Shown: in pieces, positions 45,739-57,950 of the stretch
Layout: each line of letters starts with the position of its first letter
Numbering within the stretch: the stretch's first letter is position 1
Assembly: GCF_011044495.1 (NCBI RefSeq)
Contig: NZ_CP049143.1
Location: 6,696,001 to 6,760,000, forward strand
Length of the DNA: 64,000 nt
Origin: Roseimicrobium sp. ORNL1
GTDB lineage: Bacteria > Verrucomicrobiota > Verrucomicrobiia > Verrucomicrobiales > Verrucomicrobiaceae
Direction of reading: 5' to 3'
Notes under the pieces: model-generated
The model's input: the letters and a program-made list of their open reading frames with translations, nothing else
The model's database searches: none
What the model was told of the DNA's origin: nothing
Translations under genes and position numbers: made by a program

Positions 45739-45888
45739 AAGCGGTGGCAGGGGTGAATTCTGCCACGTTTGGAACGGGTTTTACCATCACTTTCATTCTT
45801 TCGAACGTTCATCCCCTCCTCACCACAAAACGCTTGCGCCTGATACGCGCTCCATGCGACAGTTCCGCAACCCCTATCTCCCGTCAGT

Positions 45889-47169
<1,281 letters not shown>

Positions 47170-47176
47170 TCAGAAG

Positions 47177-47327
47177 GTAGAAGGCTTCTCCAGAAGCCTT
47201 TCACCTCTGCGCTGCCACTCGCCTCTATATCTCTCAAAAAGTGAAGGGGGACGGATTCGTCCCCCTTCACTTTTTTGTATCGAGGTAGACCAGCCTCAAA
47301 TGAAAGGCCTCTGGAGAGACCTTCTAC
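47177..47327. repeat. Inverted pair of ~28-bp repeats flanking a hairpin
   Basis: The segment at 47177-47204 (GTAGAAGGCTTCTCCAGAAG...) recurs in inverse orientation at 47300-47327 with about four mismatches. Each copy can also fold on itself around a CTCCAGA core. The pair flanks the long hairpin at 47236-47276 between the convergent clpX and lactonase genes. The layout resembles a REP/MITE-type palindromic element. No other copy was noticed in the window. Confidence 0.6.
47236..47276. terminator. Bidirectional terminator between clpX and the lactonase gene
   Basis: The hairpin has an 18-bp perfect stem (AAAAAGTGAAGGGGGACG with its complement) and a 4-base GATT loop. A-rich and T-rich ends on each side suit termination in both directions between the convergent genes. 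Confidence 0.93.
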
Positions 47328-47336
47328 TTTGGGATC

Positions 47337-48497
47337 TCACTTCTGCAGAAAGCGCACGCACACTGGAGCGCCCACATCGAAGGTCTGGCCCGTGGGCTTC
47401 AGCTTGCCCGTCTCGGGGTTGATGCTGAACACGGCGATGGTGCTGGAGTTCTGGCCTGCACTGATGAGCCACTTGCCAGTGGGGTCGATGCCGAAGTTGC
47501 GCGGGATGTTCACGCCGGCCGGGGCATTCTCCACGTAGGTGAGCTTTCCGGTCGCGGGATCCACCTTGAAGATGGCAATCGTGTCATGCCCGCGGTTGGA
47601 CACGTAGACAAACTTCCCGCTGGGATGCACGGCCGTCTCCGCCGTGGAAAATTTGGGATCCACCGCCACTCCCGCAGGCAGCGTGGAGAGCGTTTCCAGC
47701 GCGGTGAGGGCACCCTTGTCCGCGTCATAGCTGAAGGCGGTGACCGTGCAGGTCATCTCGTTGCAGACATAGGCGAACTTGCCGCTGGGATGAAACGCGA
47801 AATGCCGGGGTCCGCCGGCAGGCGGCACTTCGGCGAAGGCGGGATCATTCGGCGTCAACGTGCCGGCGGCCGTGTCCAGCTTGTAGATGAAAACCTTGTC
47901 GCACCCCAGGTCCGAGGCGAAGGCGAACTTGCCCGCCTTGTCCACATTGATGCTGTGGGCATGCGGCTCCTTCTGGCGCTTCGGATTCGCGTTGGAAGCA
48001 CCCGTGTGCTGGATGAAGGAGCCCTTCTCGCCCAGCGAGCCGTCCGCCTTCACGGGGTAGGAGATCACGCTGCCGCCTCCGTAGTTGGCCGCCATCACGG
48101 CCTTGCCAGTGGGATCCACACTCACGTGGCAGGGGCCGCCGCCCACAGTGGGTTGCTGGTTGAGCTGCGTGAGTTTTCCTGTCGCGGCATCGACCGAGAA
48201 CGCACTGATTGCTCCACCGGAGGCGCCGTCCAATTCAGACACGGAATACACAAACTTCTTGTCCGGTGAGATGGCCAGGAAACTCGGGCTCTTCACTTCC
48301 GCCGCCACCCCAAGTGGCTGCAGTTTGCCCGTCTGGGAATCGAGGCCAAACACATAGATGCCCTTGCTCTCCACGCGGGCATTCTTGTTGTTGGTATAGG
48401 TGCCGATGTAGACGAACTGGTCGCTGGCGGCTTTGGCTGGGGAGGCGGAAGCCATCACGCCCGCGGCAAGGATGCTGGAGAGGAGTCGGTATTTCAT
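47337..48497 (-). CDS. Lactonase (6-phosphogluconolactonase, YbhE-type), exported
   Basis: The product is 386 residues from the ATG at 48497 (MKYRLLSSILAAGVMASASPAKA signal). The beta-propeller body repeats FSVDAATGKL, FHPSGKFAYV and VDPATGKLTYV-type blades, typical of PF10282 lactonases. The family hydrolyses 6-phosphogluconolactone, but exported members in this phylum probably act on other sugar lactones. It converges on clpX. Confidence 0.85.
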   Translation of the reverse strand: MKYRLLSSILAAGVMASASPAKAASDQFVYIGTYTNNKNARVESKGIYVFGLDSQTGKLQPLGVAAEVKSPSFLAISPDKKFVYSVSELDGASGGAISAFSVDAATGKLTQLNQQPTVGGGPCHVSVDPTGKAVMAANYGGGSVISYPVKADGSLGEKGSFIQHTGASNANPKRQKEPHAHSINVDKAGKFAFASDLGCDKVFIYKLDTAAGTLTPNDPAFAEVPPAGGPRHFAFHPSGKFAYVCNEMTCTVTAFSYDADKGALTALETLSTLPAGVAVDPKFSTAETAVHPSGKFVYVSNRGHDTIAIFKVDPATGKLTYVENAPAGVNIPRNFGIDPTGKWLISAGQNSSTIAVFSINPETGKLKPTGQTFDVGAPVCVRFLQK

Positions 48498-48641
48498 GAG
48501 AAGGAAGGGGAAAGGAAATCCCGCCCCGATTCTTTCGACTCTCGTTCGTGTGCGCAAGTCCGGGCTACCACGCGAAACGTTTCTGTCTCACTCCCGACTT
48601 TCGCGTTGACGCCTGAGTTTGTCCTTACACCATACTACTCC

Positions 48642-50246
48642 ATGCTGAAGAAATTGCTTAGCGTGGTGATTGCGGCCCTGAGTGTGGCCGCGTTTGGAGC
48701 AGCCGCCCCTGCTCAGGATACGATGAAATTTCAGGTGGAAGGCGGTAACCCCGGAGGTGGCGGCGCCTACAAAGGCGAAGTGGAACTGACCAAGCTAAGC
48801 TCTGCCACGGCGAAGGCCCGCTGGACTACCGGCACCGGCTCCAACAAGCAGGTGGTGGACGGCATCGCCATCAAAACGAAGGATGGAATCGGCGCTGCCT
48901 ACGGTGGCAAGGCGCTCTACGCCCTGGCTCTCTATACCATCAATGGAAAGCCCATCGATGCCGTCTGGACCACCGCCGCAGCACCAAAGGAAAGCGCCAG
49001 CTATGCGCTGAAGGGCTCCGACTTCGACGGTGCCCTGAGTTTCGCCGATGGAACTCCAGGCACCGTGACCTTCACTCCTGTGGGTGAGAATGTGTACAAG
49101 GTGGTGTGGCAGCTCTCCACGGGGCGCTATGAAGGGGTGGGCGTGCGTAAGGGCGATTTGCTCGCGGCGGCGAGTGGCGAGCCGGGTGGCGCCTTCGGCG
49201 TGGCCACCTACGCTCCCAAGGGGGAACTCATCGAGGGTGTGTGGGCCATGAACGGCTCCAAGGCCGCAGGCACGGAAGTCTGGAGTCTGGCTGGGGGATC
49301 CTCGACCGCTGGGGCTCCCACAGGTGATGGCTCGAAGGTGACCTTTGGAGGCGAGACCTACACCTTGAAAGACAAAAAGAGCGCCCCCGGCCAGCCGACC
49401 GCGGAACTTCGCGAGTACCTGCGCGAGGGCGAGGGGTTTGAGGACTACCGCAAGATGATCGGCCTGCGCACCCATGTGACCCCGGTCGACGCCGCGACCA
49501 TGGCGAAGGCCGTCCTGGCCCAAGTTCAGAAGGAACATCCAAACAGTTATGTGAAGGAAATCGTCATGGAGCCAGATGCGGCCACCATCTTCTTCATCCT
49601 CGTGGTAGGCAACGATGCTGAGCTGAATCTCTGGCGCTACCAGAAGGCGGAAGGCGGCCTCGCCAGCGCCCAGTTTGTATTGCGCAACAAGGCTCCTTAT
49701 GAGACGCAAAAGAAGTTCAAGGCCGAGCAGGACAAGAACTATGATCAGTGGCTGGAGGAAATCGTCGCACTGGCGGGCCAGTCACATGCGCTGGTGACGG
49801 CGAGCGCCCACGCCGCTGTGGCCTCACCCCCACCCTCCGCTCCTCCCGCCAAATCGTCTTCCGAAGAAATCTCCCCGGATCTCGTGAAGGCCATCAAGGC
49901 GGACATGGACAAGTGTGGCAAGGTCGGCATGGAATTCATGGGCCACCTGAAGGCGGGCGCTCCTGACAAGGCCGTGGCACTCATGCACGACAATGCCTTC
50001 TCCGGCACCTCGCGTGATGCCTTCGCCGCCCAGCTGGCCAAATCCAATGGCGTCTTTGGCGAGCTGAAGGGGTTCAAGCCCGACAGGAAGGCATCCACCT
50101 TCGAAATGAAGGATGGCCTGGTGAACTTCTACCTCCACTGCGACTCCGAGTACGCGAATGCCAATGTCCACGAAGTGCTGCGCTTCGTGAAGAACAAGGC
50201 CGGCGACATTGAGTTCGTGGGCTACAACCGCACCGCGAAGCAGTGA
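48642..50246 (+). CDS. Secreted multi-domain hypothetical protein
   Basis: The product is 534 residues from the ATG at 48642, with a signal peptide (MLKKLLSVVIAALSVAAFGAAAPAQ). The upstream TTG at 48606 is less likely. The N-terminal 200 residues carry two related beta-rich segments with GxYKGEVELTKL and YxxVWxLSTGRYEGVGV. The C-terminal 115 residues resemble a DUF3887/DUF4019-like domain (LVKAIKADMDKCGKVGMEFMGHLKAGAPDKAVALMHDN), joined by a Pro/Ser/Ala-rich linker. Function is unknown. A strong terminator follows, before tgt. Confidence 0.62.
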   Translation: MLKKLLSVVIAALSVAAFGAAAPAQDTMKFQVEGGNPGGGGAYKGEVELTKLSSATAKARWTTGTGSNKQVVDGIAIKTKDGIGAAYGGKALYALALYTINGKPIDAVWTTAAAPKESASYALKGSDFDGALSFADGTPGTVTFTPVGENVYKVVWQLSTGRYEGVGVRKGDLLAAASGEPGGAFGVATYAPKGELIEGVWAMNGSKAAGTEVWSLAGGSSTAGAPTGDGSKVTFGGETYTLKDKKSAPGQPTAELREYLREGEGFEDYRKMIGLRTHVTPVDAATMAKAVLAQVQKEHPNSYVKEIVMEPDAATIFFILVVGNDAELNLWRYQKAEGGLASAQFVLRNKAPYETQKKFKAEQDKNYDQWLEEIVALAGQSHALVTASAHAAVASPPPSAPPAKSSSEEISPDLVKAIKADMDKCGKVGMEFMGHLKAGAPDKAVALMHDNAFSGTSRDAFAAQLAKSNGVFGELKGFKPDRKASTFEMKDGLVNFYLHCDSEYANANVHEVLRFVKNKAGDIEFVGYNRTAKQ

Positions 50247-50283
50247 ACCTAGTCCGCTCCTGATTGGACGGATACACCCTTTG

Positions 50284-50316
50284 TGCCGGGCAGATCACCT
50301 CTGACCCGGCATTTTT
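50284..50316 (+). terminator. Rho-independent terminator upstream of tgt
   Basis: TGCCGGG-CAGA pairs with TCTG-a-CCCGGCA around a TCACC loop, followed by TTTTT. It ends the transcript of the preceding secreted-protein gene. Confidence 0.85.
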
Positions 50317-50394
50317 GTCACTCAGGCCCATCGGTCGCGGCACCGCCAGTTTCGCCACGGGAGGCCTTATGGCGTCTTTCTCGTTTGCACCTGA

Positions 50395-51908
<1,514 letters not shown>

Positions 51909-51979
51909 TCCCGCTCTGTGCGCGTTTGGTGCATCCCCACCAGCCACGCCTCATCCCTTTTCCCCTCCTCATTGCCAGT

Positions 51980-54361
51980 ATGAAGTCATTGACGTTTACC
52001 TTCCTCGGGGGCGCCGCCCTGATTTTTCTCCTCATGTACTACATGGGTACCACGGAGCATCGGAAGAAGAAGCTTCTCGGTACCATCCTCACCGTCGCCG
52101 TGAGCCTGTTCTGCATCTGGGCGGTCGATGGTTTGAATCCGTTCTTCGGCAAGCCACTCAATCTCAAGATGGGGATGGACCTCATCGGGGGCAGCGAGTT
52201 CATCGTGGAACTCAAGCCCGGCGTGACTGAGAAGGGCGAGGAGAAGAAGGTGAGCCCTGACTCCGTGCAGCAGGCCATCGCCACCCTGCAGAAGCGTCTT
52301 GACCCGAACGGCTCACTCGGCCTCACGATGACGCCGCAGGGTGACAAGCAGATCCTCATCCAGATGCCGGGGGTGGAGCCTTCGGAAATCGCGGACGTCC
52401 GCCAGAAGATCCAGCAGACGGCCCACCTTGAGTTCCGCCTCGTGCATCCCCAGAGCGAGCAGATCCTCATGCAGCAGAAGATGGCCGGTGGTGGCATCGA
52501 GCCTGGATTCGTCTCCATGCCGGCACGCCAGCGCGCTGGCAAGCCCGGTGCTTCCGAGGCCTACCTCGTGAAGAGCCGCCCACAAATGGACGGCACCCAC
52601 GTGAGCGAGGCCTGGGTCGCCTATCCCCCCACGGGCATTGAGATTCTGATGAACTTCGACAGCGCCGGAGCCGAGCTCTTTGGCGAACTCACCGCGGCCA
52701 ACGTGGGCCAGCGCTTTGCCATCATCGTGGACGGCGAAGTGCTCTCCGCTCCGGTCATTCAAACGGCCATCACGGGTGGCCACTGCGTGATCACTGGCGA
52801 CTTTGAGGAAAGTGAAGCCCGCAACCTTGCCACCGCCCTCCAGAATCCGCTCAAGAACCCCATGCAGATCCTGGCGGAAACCACCGTCTCCGCCCAGTTC
52901 GGCCAGCAGACCATCCAGCAGGCCGTGTACACCGGCATCGCGGGTCTCATCATGACCGCAGCCTTCCTGCTCATCTACTACCGCCTCGCGGGTCTCATCG
53001 CCCTGGTCGGTCTGGTGGTGAACATGCTCATGGTCTTCGGTGCCATGTCCCTCTTCAACTTCACGATGACCATGCCGGGCATCGCGGGTATCGTGCTCAC
53101 GGTGGGTATGGCGGTGGACGCCAACGTGCTCATCTACGAGCGATTGCGTGAAGAAATGAAGGCGGGTAAGCCACTGGCAGCCGCGCTGGACGCCTCCTTC
53201 GAAAAAGCCTTCTCGGCCATCTTCGATGCGAACTTCACCACGCTGATTTCCGCCATCATTCTGTTCGCCCTCGGCAGCGGCCTCGTCAAGGGCTTCGCCA
53301 TCACCCTCACGGTCGGTATCATCGGCACCCTGCTCGGCGCGTTGGTCATCACCCGTGTGGTGTTCAACTGGTTCACCGACTCCGGCATCATCAAGCAGAT
53401 CAAGGTGACCCAGATCATCCCCGAAGGAAAATTCGACATGCTGAGCAAGGCGCGGCCCTTCATCATCGGTTCCTTCTCCCTGGCAGCCATTTCCGCCTCT
53501 TCCTTCATCTGGAAGGGTGAGGACGCCATCGGCATCGACTTCCGCGGTGGCGCCATCACCCGCTTCCAGGTCGCGCCGAATGCCAACATTGACGCCCACA
53601 GTGTGGAGAAGGCTCTCATGGACGCGGGAATCAATGGTACCTACGTCCAGCAGAACAACACCGGCACCGGATCGCAAATCAGCGTGCGCAGCGACATGGA
53701 TGACGGCAAGAAGGTGCAAGACCTGCTGGAAGGGAAATTCCCCGACAAGCTCACTGGCGGTTCGATCGACCGCGTCGGTGCCTCCATTGGGAAGGACCTG
53801 GCCATCAGGAGTTCCATCGCCTTCGGCGTCGCCATGCTGGCCATCTTCCTCTACCTGGTCTTCTTCTATGAAATGTCCTTCGCCGTGGGTGCCATCATCG
53901 CGCTCTTCCACGACTGCGTAATTACCATCGGCCTGGCCGTCCTGCTGGGGCAGCAGCTTTCGGTGATTCACATCGGCGCCCTGCTCACGGTCGCTGGCTA
54001 CTCCATCAACGACACCATCGTGGTGTTCGACCGTATCCGCGAAATCATCAGGTCTCGCACGGGCGACATTCGCGACATCATGAACGAAGCCATCTCCATG
54101 ACCCTGAGCCGTACGCTCCTTACCGGCGTCACGACCCTCGGCCCCATGGCAGCCCTGTACTTCTTCGGTGGTCAGGCGATGAAGGACCTCTCCCTGCCCA
54201 TCATCATCGGTGTGCTTGTGGGTACCTACTCCTCCATCTACATCGCCGCGCCCATCGTGCTCTGGTACGCAAAGAAGACCGGCACCAGCCTCCGCCGCCA
54301 GGTGCTCGACACCGAAACCGCTCGCGAGACCGCTAACAAGCCCCCGGTGGCCGCTTCCTAA
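51980..54361 (+). CDS. secDF: Fused SecDF protein-export subunit
   Basis: The product is 793 residues from the ATG at 51980; an earlier start at 51926 would add 18 residues lacking conservation. SecD motifs are clear: LNLKMGMDLIGGSEFIVEL, the P1 region and NPLKNPMQILAETTVSAQFGQQTIQQAVYTGI. SecF motifs follow after about residue 510: GIDFRGGAITRFQV and the membrane bundle with SINDTIVVFDRIRE. Two sets of about six helices fit a fused SecD-SecF, seen in several phyla. It uses the proton-motive force to pull exported proteins. A strong terminator follows. Confidence 0.95.
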   Translation: MKSLTFTFLGGAALIFLLMYYMGTTEHRKKKLLGTILTVAVSLFCIWAVDGLNPFFGKPLNLKMGMDLIGGSEFIVELKPGVTEKGEEKKVSPDSVQQAIATLQKRLDPNGSLGLTMTPQGDKQILIQMPGVEPSEIADVRQKIQQTAHLEFRLVHPQSEQILMQQKMAGGGIEPGFVSMPARQRAGKPGASEAYLVKSRPQMDGTHVSEAWVAYPPTGIEILMNFDSAGAELFGELTAANVGQRFAIIVDGEVLSAPVIQTAITGGHCVITGDFEESEARNLATALQNPLKNPMQILAETTVSAQFGQQTIQQAVYTGIAGLIMTAAFLLIYYRLAGLIALVGLVVNMLMVFGAMSLFNFTMTMPGIAGIVLTVGMAVDANVLIYERLREEMKAGKPLAAALDASFEKAFSAIFDANFTTLISAIILFALGSGLVKGFAITLTVGIIGTLLGALVITRVVFNWFTDSGIIKQIKVTQIIPEGKFDMLSKARPFIIGSFSLAAISASSFIWKGEDAIGIDFRGGAITRFQVAPNANIDAHSVEKALMDAGINGTYVQQNNTGTGSQISVRSDMDDGKKVQDLLEGKFPDKLTGGSIDRVGASIGKDLAIRSSIAFGVAMLAIFLYLVFFYEMSFAVGAIIALFHDCVITIGLAVLLGQQLSVIHIGALLTVAGYSINDTIVVFDRIREIIRSRTGDIRDIMNEAISMTLSRTLLTGVTTLGPMAALYFFGGQAMKDLSLPIIIGVLVGTYSSIYIAAPIVLWYAKKTGTSLRRQVLDTETARETANKPPVAAS

Positions 54362-54394
54362 GCAGCCTTCCCGGGCACCGGATTCCAACCCCTT

Positions 54395-54432
54395 ATCGGC
54401 CATGTTCCCCCCGGGACATGGCCGATTTTGTT
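54395..54432 (+). terminator. Rho-independent terminator after secDF
   Basis: The 11-bp stem ATCGGCCATGT pairs with ACATGGCCGAT around a GC-rich 10-base loop and is followed by TTTGTTTTT. It closes the tgt-yajC-secDF operon. Confidence 0.9.
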
Positions 54433-54511
54433 TTTCCGGACGGCGGAAGGAGATTCTGGCGTGACTTTGGGCGGGCGGCCCGGTAGCCTCTGGAATTGGC
54501 GCAGTCCATCC

Positions 54512-56692
54512 ATGGCCTCGGAGACGGTTGCAATCCCACCACCAGCAGCAGCGGCGCATGCCCCGGATGCATACGCAGTGAAGGAACGTGTGTCGATTGG
54601 CACGGCTGGGGTGGTCTACCGGGCAGTCCACCGGGAGTCAGGACGCGAAGTGCTCTTCAAGGTCCTGATGGAGCAGGCCTCGCACCCGCTGAATACGGCG
54701 CAGGTGCTCGCCATTGCCCCGGCCCTGATGCGGCTGAAGCATGCCCGCATCGCGGAGCTGCTGGACGCCTATGAAGATCCTGAGGGCACCGTGCTCGTGT
54801 ACCCCCTCATTCCGGGCATGGCGGGCAGTGAGTTTCCTTTGAGGGAACGCCCGCTCACGCCCGCCGAAGCGCGCCAGGTGGCCCGCCAGCTCTGCGAGGC
54901 GCTGCTGGTGGGCGAGCGGGCCGCATTCCCCCACGGGGATGTGAAGCCCAGCAACATCGTCATCCAGCTGGGTAAGGAGGATGGCGGTATATCCGTGCAA
55001 CTGCAGGACTGGGGCCTCTCCTCCTGCCGCACCGTGCAGCCCCCGGAGACCCTGCAGTTCATGGCCCCCGAGAGGCACCACGGCCATCCCACTTCCGTAC
55101 AGGGTGATCTCTTCTCACTGGGAGCGTCCCTGTGGTTTCTCATCACCGGTCGCCTCCCGGTGGAATCAGGCACACGCGAAGAACTGCTGGTGGAATGGGG
55201 CGCTTTTGACCCCGCCACACTGGTGGGCCTGCAGCCGGAGGTGGACAACCATTTTCGCCAGTGGCTCGCCTGGCTGCTCCGCTGGCAACCCCGCGACCGC
55301 CCGCCCACCGTGGCGAAGGCCCTCGAGGTGCTGCAACAGGTGATCTCCTTCGTGGATGCCACCGAGGCCAGAGCGTCTTCGGGTAGCGGTGCGCCAACAC
55401 CAGCTCCAGCTCCCGCTGCACCCGCGACTCCGCCGTCTACTCCGCTTCCTGCCAAGCCCCTCGCCACGCGCCCCTCCGCAGGCGGGAGCGCATCATCCAC
55501 GGCGCGGACGGAGCGTCTGAAACCCGCTCCCGGAGACTCAGGGCCGCCGACTTCCACTTCGCCTCCACGCCCCACACCCCCTGCGGCTCCGGCGGCCCAA
55601 TCGAAACCTTCCGCTTCGGCTCCCGCCCGGGAGCGCGAACGCGGCTCGCTGGCCAGCAAACTGATGGGCGGAGTGCTCATCTGCTGCGTACTGGCAGCGG
55701 TGGGCGTGCTCTTCGTCTGGTGGGCAGAGGAGGAGTGGGGACCTGACTGGCGCACGGAAATCGTGGCCGCCGCAAAAGCCCGGCTGCGTACCACGAGCGA
55801 AGCCCAACCCACGGTCGCAACTTCCACCGCGGCATCGAAAAGTGATGCTCAACCGGCCGACAAAGCGAAGGCATCTACCGCCGCAAAAGCTCCTTCCAAG
55901 GGCACCGGCTCTACAGCCAGCCTGGCTGCCAATGCTGCAGGACAGAAGCCCCCGGCAAAACCGCTTGCTGCCAAGTCTGCTCCAAAATCAGCCAAGCCAT
56001 CCAATCCTCCAGCGGCCAACTACAAACCCATCGCCGCTGTGGAACCCTTCGCGTATGCGGAAGGCATGACACTGGAAGGTGCTGCCGGAGGCACGGGCTG
56101 GAAGACACCGTGGAAGGCGAGCCAGGTGACCAAAGGAAAGTCGCCTGATGGAAAATATCAGGGTGTAATACTGGCCGCGACCCAGCCCGCTTCAATGAGT
56201 CGTGAACTGGATCCCGGCGGCACCTTCAGCAATGGCAGCGTTGCCGTTGCCCTCGACCTCTGGCATCCCGGCGCCGGAGGTTCCCCGCTGGAACTCGATC
56301 TTCTCGGCACGGCGGACACGGCGTCCAGTTCTCCCATCATCATCACTCCGGAGGGCAACCGGCTGAAGATTTCCATCAAGGGCGTCACGGAGGGTATCCC
56401 TGTGAATGCAGGCGCGCCGCTCAAGCTGGCACTGAAGTGGTCCTTCAAGAAAAACAAGGACGGCTCAGCGGAGGTGACGGTGGATGTCTATGTGAATCCA
56501 AAGCCGGGTGCATCGAACCCGACCGCCCTCTGCCCGCCGCTCAAAACAGTCCTCGCCAGCTACAAGCTGCCAACGTCCCTCACATTCACCGCGCGGACCA
56601 CGGAAGCCGGTTCAACTCCGGTGATTCTGCAGAAGATGTGGCTGGCCAAGTCCGCGAAAGACGCCATAGAAGCGGGCAAAGCGGCAAAGTGA
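54512..56692 (+). CDS. Transmembrane Ser/Thr protein kinase, atypical
   Basis: The product is 726 residues from the ATG at 54512. The N-terminal kinase domain spans about 22-290: a Gly-rich loop near 30-36 (IGTAGVV), K50 in EVLFKVL, catalytic loop HGDVKPSN (H141, D143, N148) and DWG in place of DFG (D166). Ala67 occupies the usual alpha-C Glu position, so salt-bridge formation may differ. A Pro/Ala-rich linker, one transmembrane helix (LMGGVLICCVLAAVGVLFVWW) and another Ala/Lys-rich linker lead to a jelly-roll-like C-terminal domain with LDLWHPGAGGSPLELDLLG. It follows the sec operon terminator and the 134-base-downstream STAS-like gene may belong to the same pathway. Confidence 0.85.
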   Translation: MASETVAIPPPAAAAHAPDAYAVKERVSIGTAGVVYRAVHRESGREVLFKVLMEQASHPLNTAQVLAIAPALMRLKHARIAELLDAYEDPEGTVLVYPLIPGMAGSEFPLRERPLTPAEARQVARQLCEALLVGERAAFPHGDVKPSNIVIQLGKEDGGISVQLQDWGLSSCRTVQPPETLQFMAPERHHGHPTSVQGDLFSLGASLWFLITGRLPVESGTREELLVEWGAFDPATLVGLQPEVDNHFRQWLAWLLRWQPRDRPPTVAKALEVLQQVISFVDATEARASSGSGAPTPAPAPAAPATPPSTPLPAKPLATRPSAGGSASSTARTERLKPAPGDSGPPTSTSPPRPTPPAAPAAQSKPSASAPARERERGSLASKLMGGVLICCVLAAVGVLFVWWAEEEWGPDWRTEIVAAAKARLRTTSEAQPTVATSTAASKSDAQPADKAKASTAAKAPSKGTGSTASLAANAAGQKPPAKPLAAKSAPKSAKPSNPPAANYKPIAAVEPFAYAEGMTLEGAAGGTGWKTPWKASQVTKGKSPDGKYQGVILAATQPASMSRELDPGGTFSNGSVAVALDLWHPGAGGSPLELDLLGTADTASSSPIIITPEGNRLKISIKGVTEGIPVNAGAPLKLALKWSFKKNKDGSAEVTVDVYVNPKPGASNPTALCPPLKTVLASYKLPTSLTFTARTTEAGSTPVILQKMWLAKSAKDAIEAGKAAK

Positions 56693-56735
56693 ACTTGCGC
56701 AAGATGTCTCCGGGCTCTGATACGATTCCATCTCG

Positions 56736-57152
56736 ATGAGCACACTGGCACCCTCGCGCACCTTCAACGGGATTCACTGCACGCTCACTATCCGACGCCC
56801 CGTCGCAGGTGTCGTGCATGCCGTCTTCAAAGGCCCGGATGTGGGTGAGTTTGGCGATGCTCCTTTTCAAGAACTCGCCCTCGATGTGGGACACCTGGCG
56901 CCTGTAGAGATTTTCATCGATGCGCGCGAGGTCCCCGCCGCTTCCCTGGAAGTCAGCGCCGACTGGGCGCACTGGATGTCTGCGCATCGCGATCGCATCC
57001 AGCGGTTGAACATCCTCTGCGGTTCCAAGTTCATCGAGCTGACCGCCGGCTTCGTGCAGAAGTTTACACAATTTGGCGCCCGCATGCGCATCTACACGGA
57101 TGCCTCCTCCTTCGAGGAGGCGCTGCGGGTTGCTGTCGGAAACGTCACGTAA
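56736..57152 (+). CDS. STAS-like small protein
   Basis: The product is 138 residues with no signal peptide. Its pattern resembles STAS/SpoIIAA-type folds: a beta-strand start, PVEIFIDAREVPAASLEVSADWAHWM, then RIQRLNILCGSKFIELTAGFVQKFTQFGARMRIYTDASSFEEAL. STAS proteins often act as anti-anti-sigma or phosphorylation-linked regulatory partners. It sits 43 bases downstream of the kinase gene, so a kinase/STAS pair is possible. The family assignment is tentative. Confidence 0.55.
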   Translation: MSTLAPSRTFNGIHCTLTIRRPVAGVVHAVFKGPDVGEFGDAPFQELALDVGHLAPVEIFIDAREVPAASLEVSADWAHWMSAHRDRIQRLNILCGSKFIELTAGFVQKFTQFGARMRIYTDASSFEEALRVAVGNVT

Positions 57153-57188
57153 TGCAACGTTCAAAACGGCGACCTGTCTTGTGCTTCA

Positions 57189-57950
57189 CTAGCCACTAGT
57201 CCGCTCACAGCAGGAGCGTATGTCTCCCGCGATAAAAGCCTCCACAAAGGCGGCAACGCCAGGAACCGTGCGGACACCTGCAGGGGGAGGGCCTGTTGTC
57301 TCATGCCCAATGAGCACGGCTGCCAACCCGCATTGCAGAGCGCCCTTGATATCAGATTCAATACTGTCTCCGACCATCACAGCCTCCTGGGGAGTTCGAC
57401 CTAGCAATTGCAAGCATCTGAGGAACGGCGCAGAATGAGGCTTGCGAAACCCAACATCTCCACAACACACGATTGGTGGCACCATGGACAACTCGCGAAG
57501 ATGGTGGGAGAATTCAGTTTGCCAATGTATCGCGGACACACCCCAAGGCAGGTTGGAAATGATGCCAACTGCATAACCTTGATTGAGCAGACATTGAACG
57601 GATGGCCAGACTTCTTGTGGTACCGAGGCACTCCCGAAAATGGACCGGCATAGCTCCTCCTCCATCCCGATAAGCTCCTCACGCCCAATGAAAGGAAACC
57701 ACGAACGCATCCTCGTCGCAAAGGGCGTGACCTGGCAATCACTCCTTTCAGTGTTGATGGCTATGAGCACATCACGCCACTCTTCCAGGGAAACGGGCGT
57801 ATAGTCGAAGCGGTGCAACTGGTGGCGCAGAAATCCATCCAGGAACTCCAACTGCGTAGAAGTCGTCCCCAGGGGATAATCCACCAGGGTGTTTCCCCAA
57901 TCGAAGAGCACGGTAGTTATGTCGTCACCATGGACAGGAATTCGCCCCAT
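57189..57950 (-). CDS. HAD-superfamily hydrolase
   Basis: The product is 253 residues from the ATG at 57950, overlapping the preceding gene end by 34 bases; a GTG at 57911 is an alternative. Motif I is FDWGNTL, so the usual second Asp of DxD is Gly. Motif II is likely SNLPWG, motif III the Lys in FRKPHSAPF, and motif IV is MVGDSIESDI. A helical cap follows motif I. It is last in a cluster with a PaaK-like and a PurC-like gene and would fit removal of a phosphate from a small metabolite, but this is inference. The loss of the second Asp may alter catalysis. Confidence 0.82.
   Translation of the reverse strand: MGRIPVHGDDITTVLFDWGNTLVDYPLGTTSTQLEFLDGFLRHQLHRFDYTPVSLEEWRDVLIAINTERSDCQVTPFATRMRSWFPFIGREELIGMEEELCRSIFGSASVPQEVWPSVQCLLNQGYAVGIISNLPWGVSAIHWQTEFSHHLRELSMVPPIVCCGDVGFRKPHSAPFLRCLQLLGRTPQEAVMVGDSIESDIKGALQCGLAAVLIGHETTGPPPAGVRTVPGVAAFVEAFIAGDIRSCCERTSG

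Noticed and set aside
52313-54631. Long minus-strand open frame of over 700 codons opposite secDF
   Set aside because: It is rich in Asp, Gly and His and mirrors secDF codon usage, so it is a shadow of the real gene.
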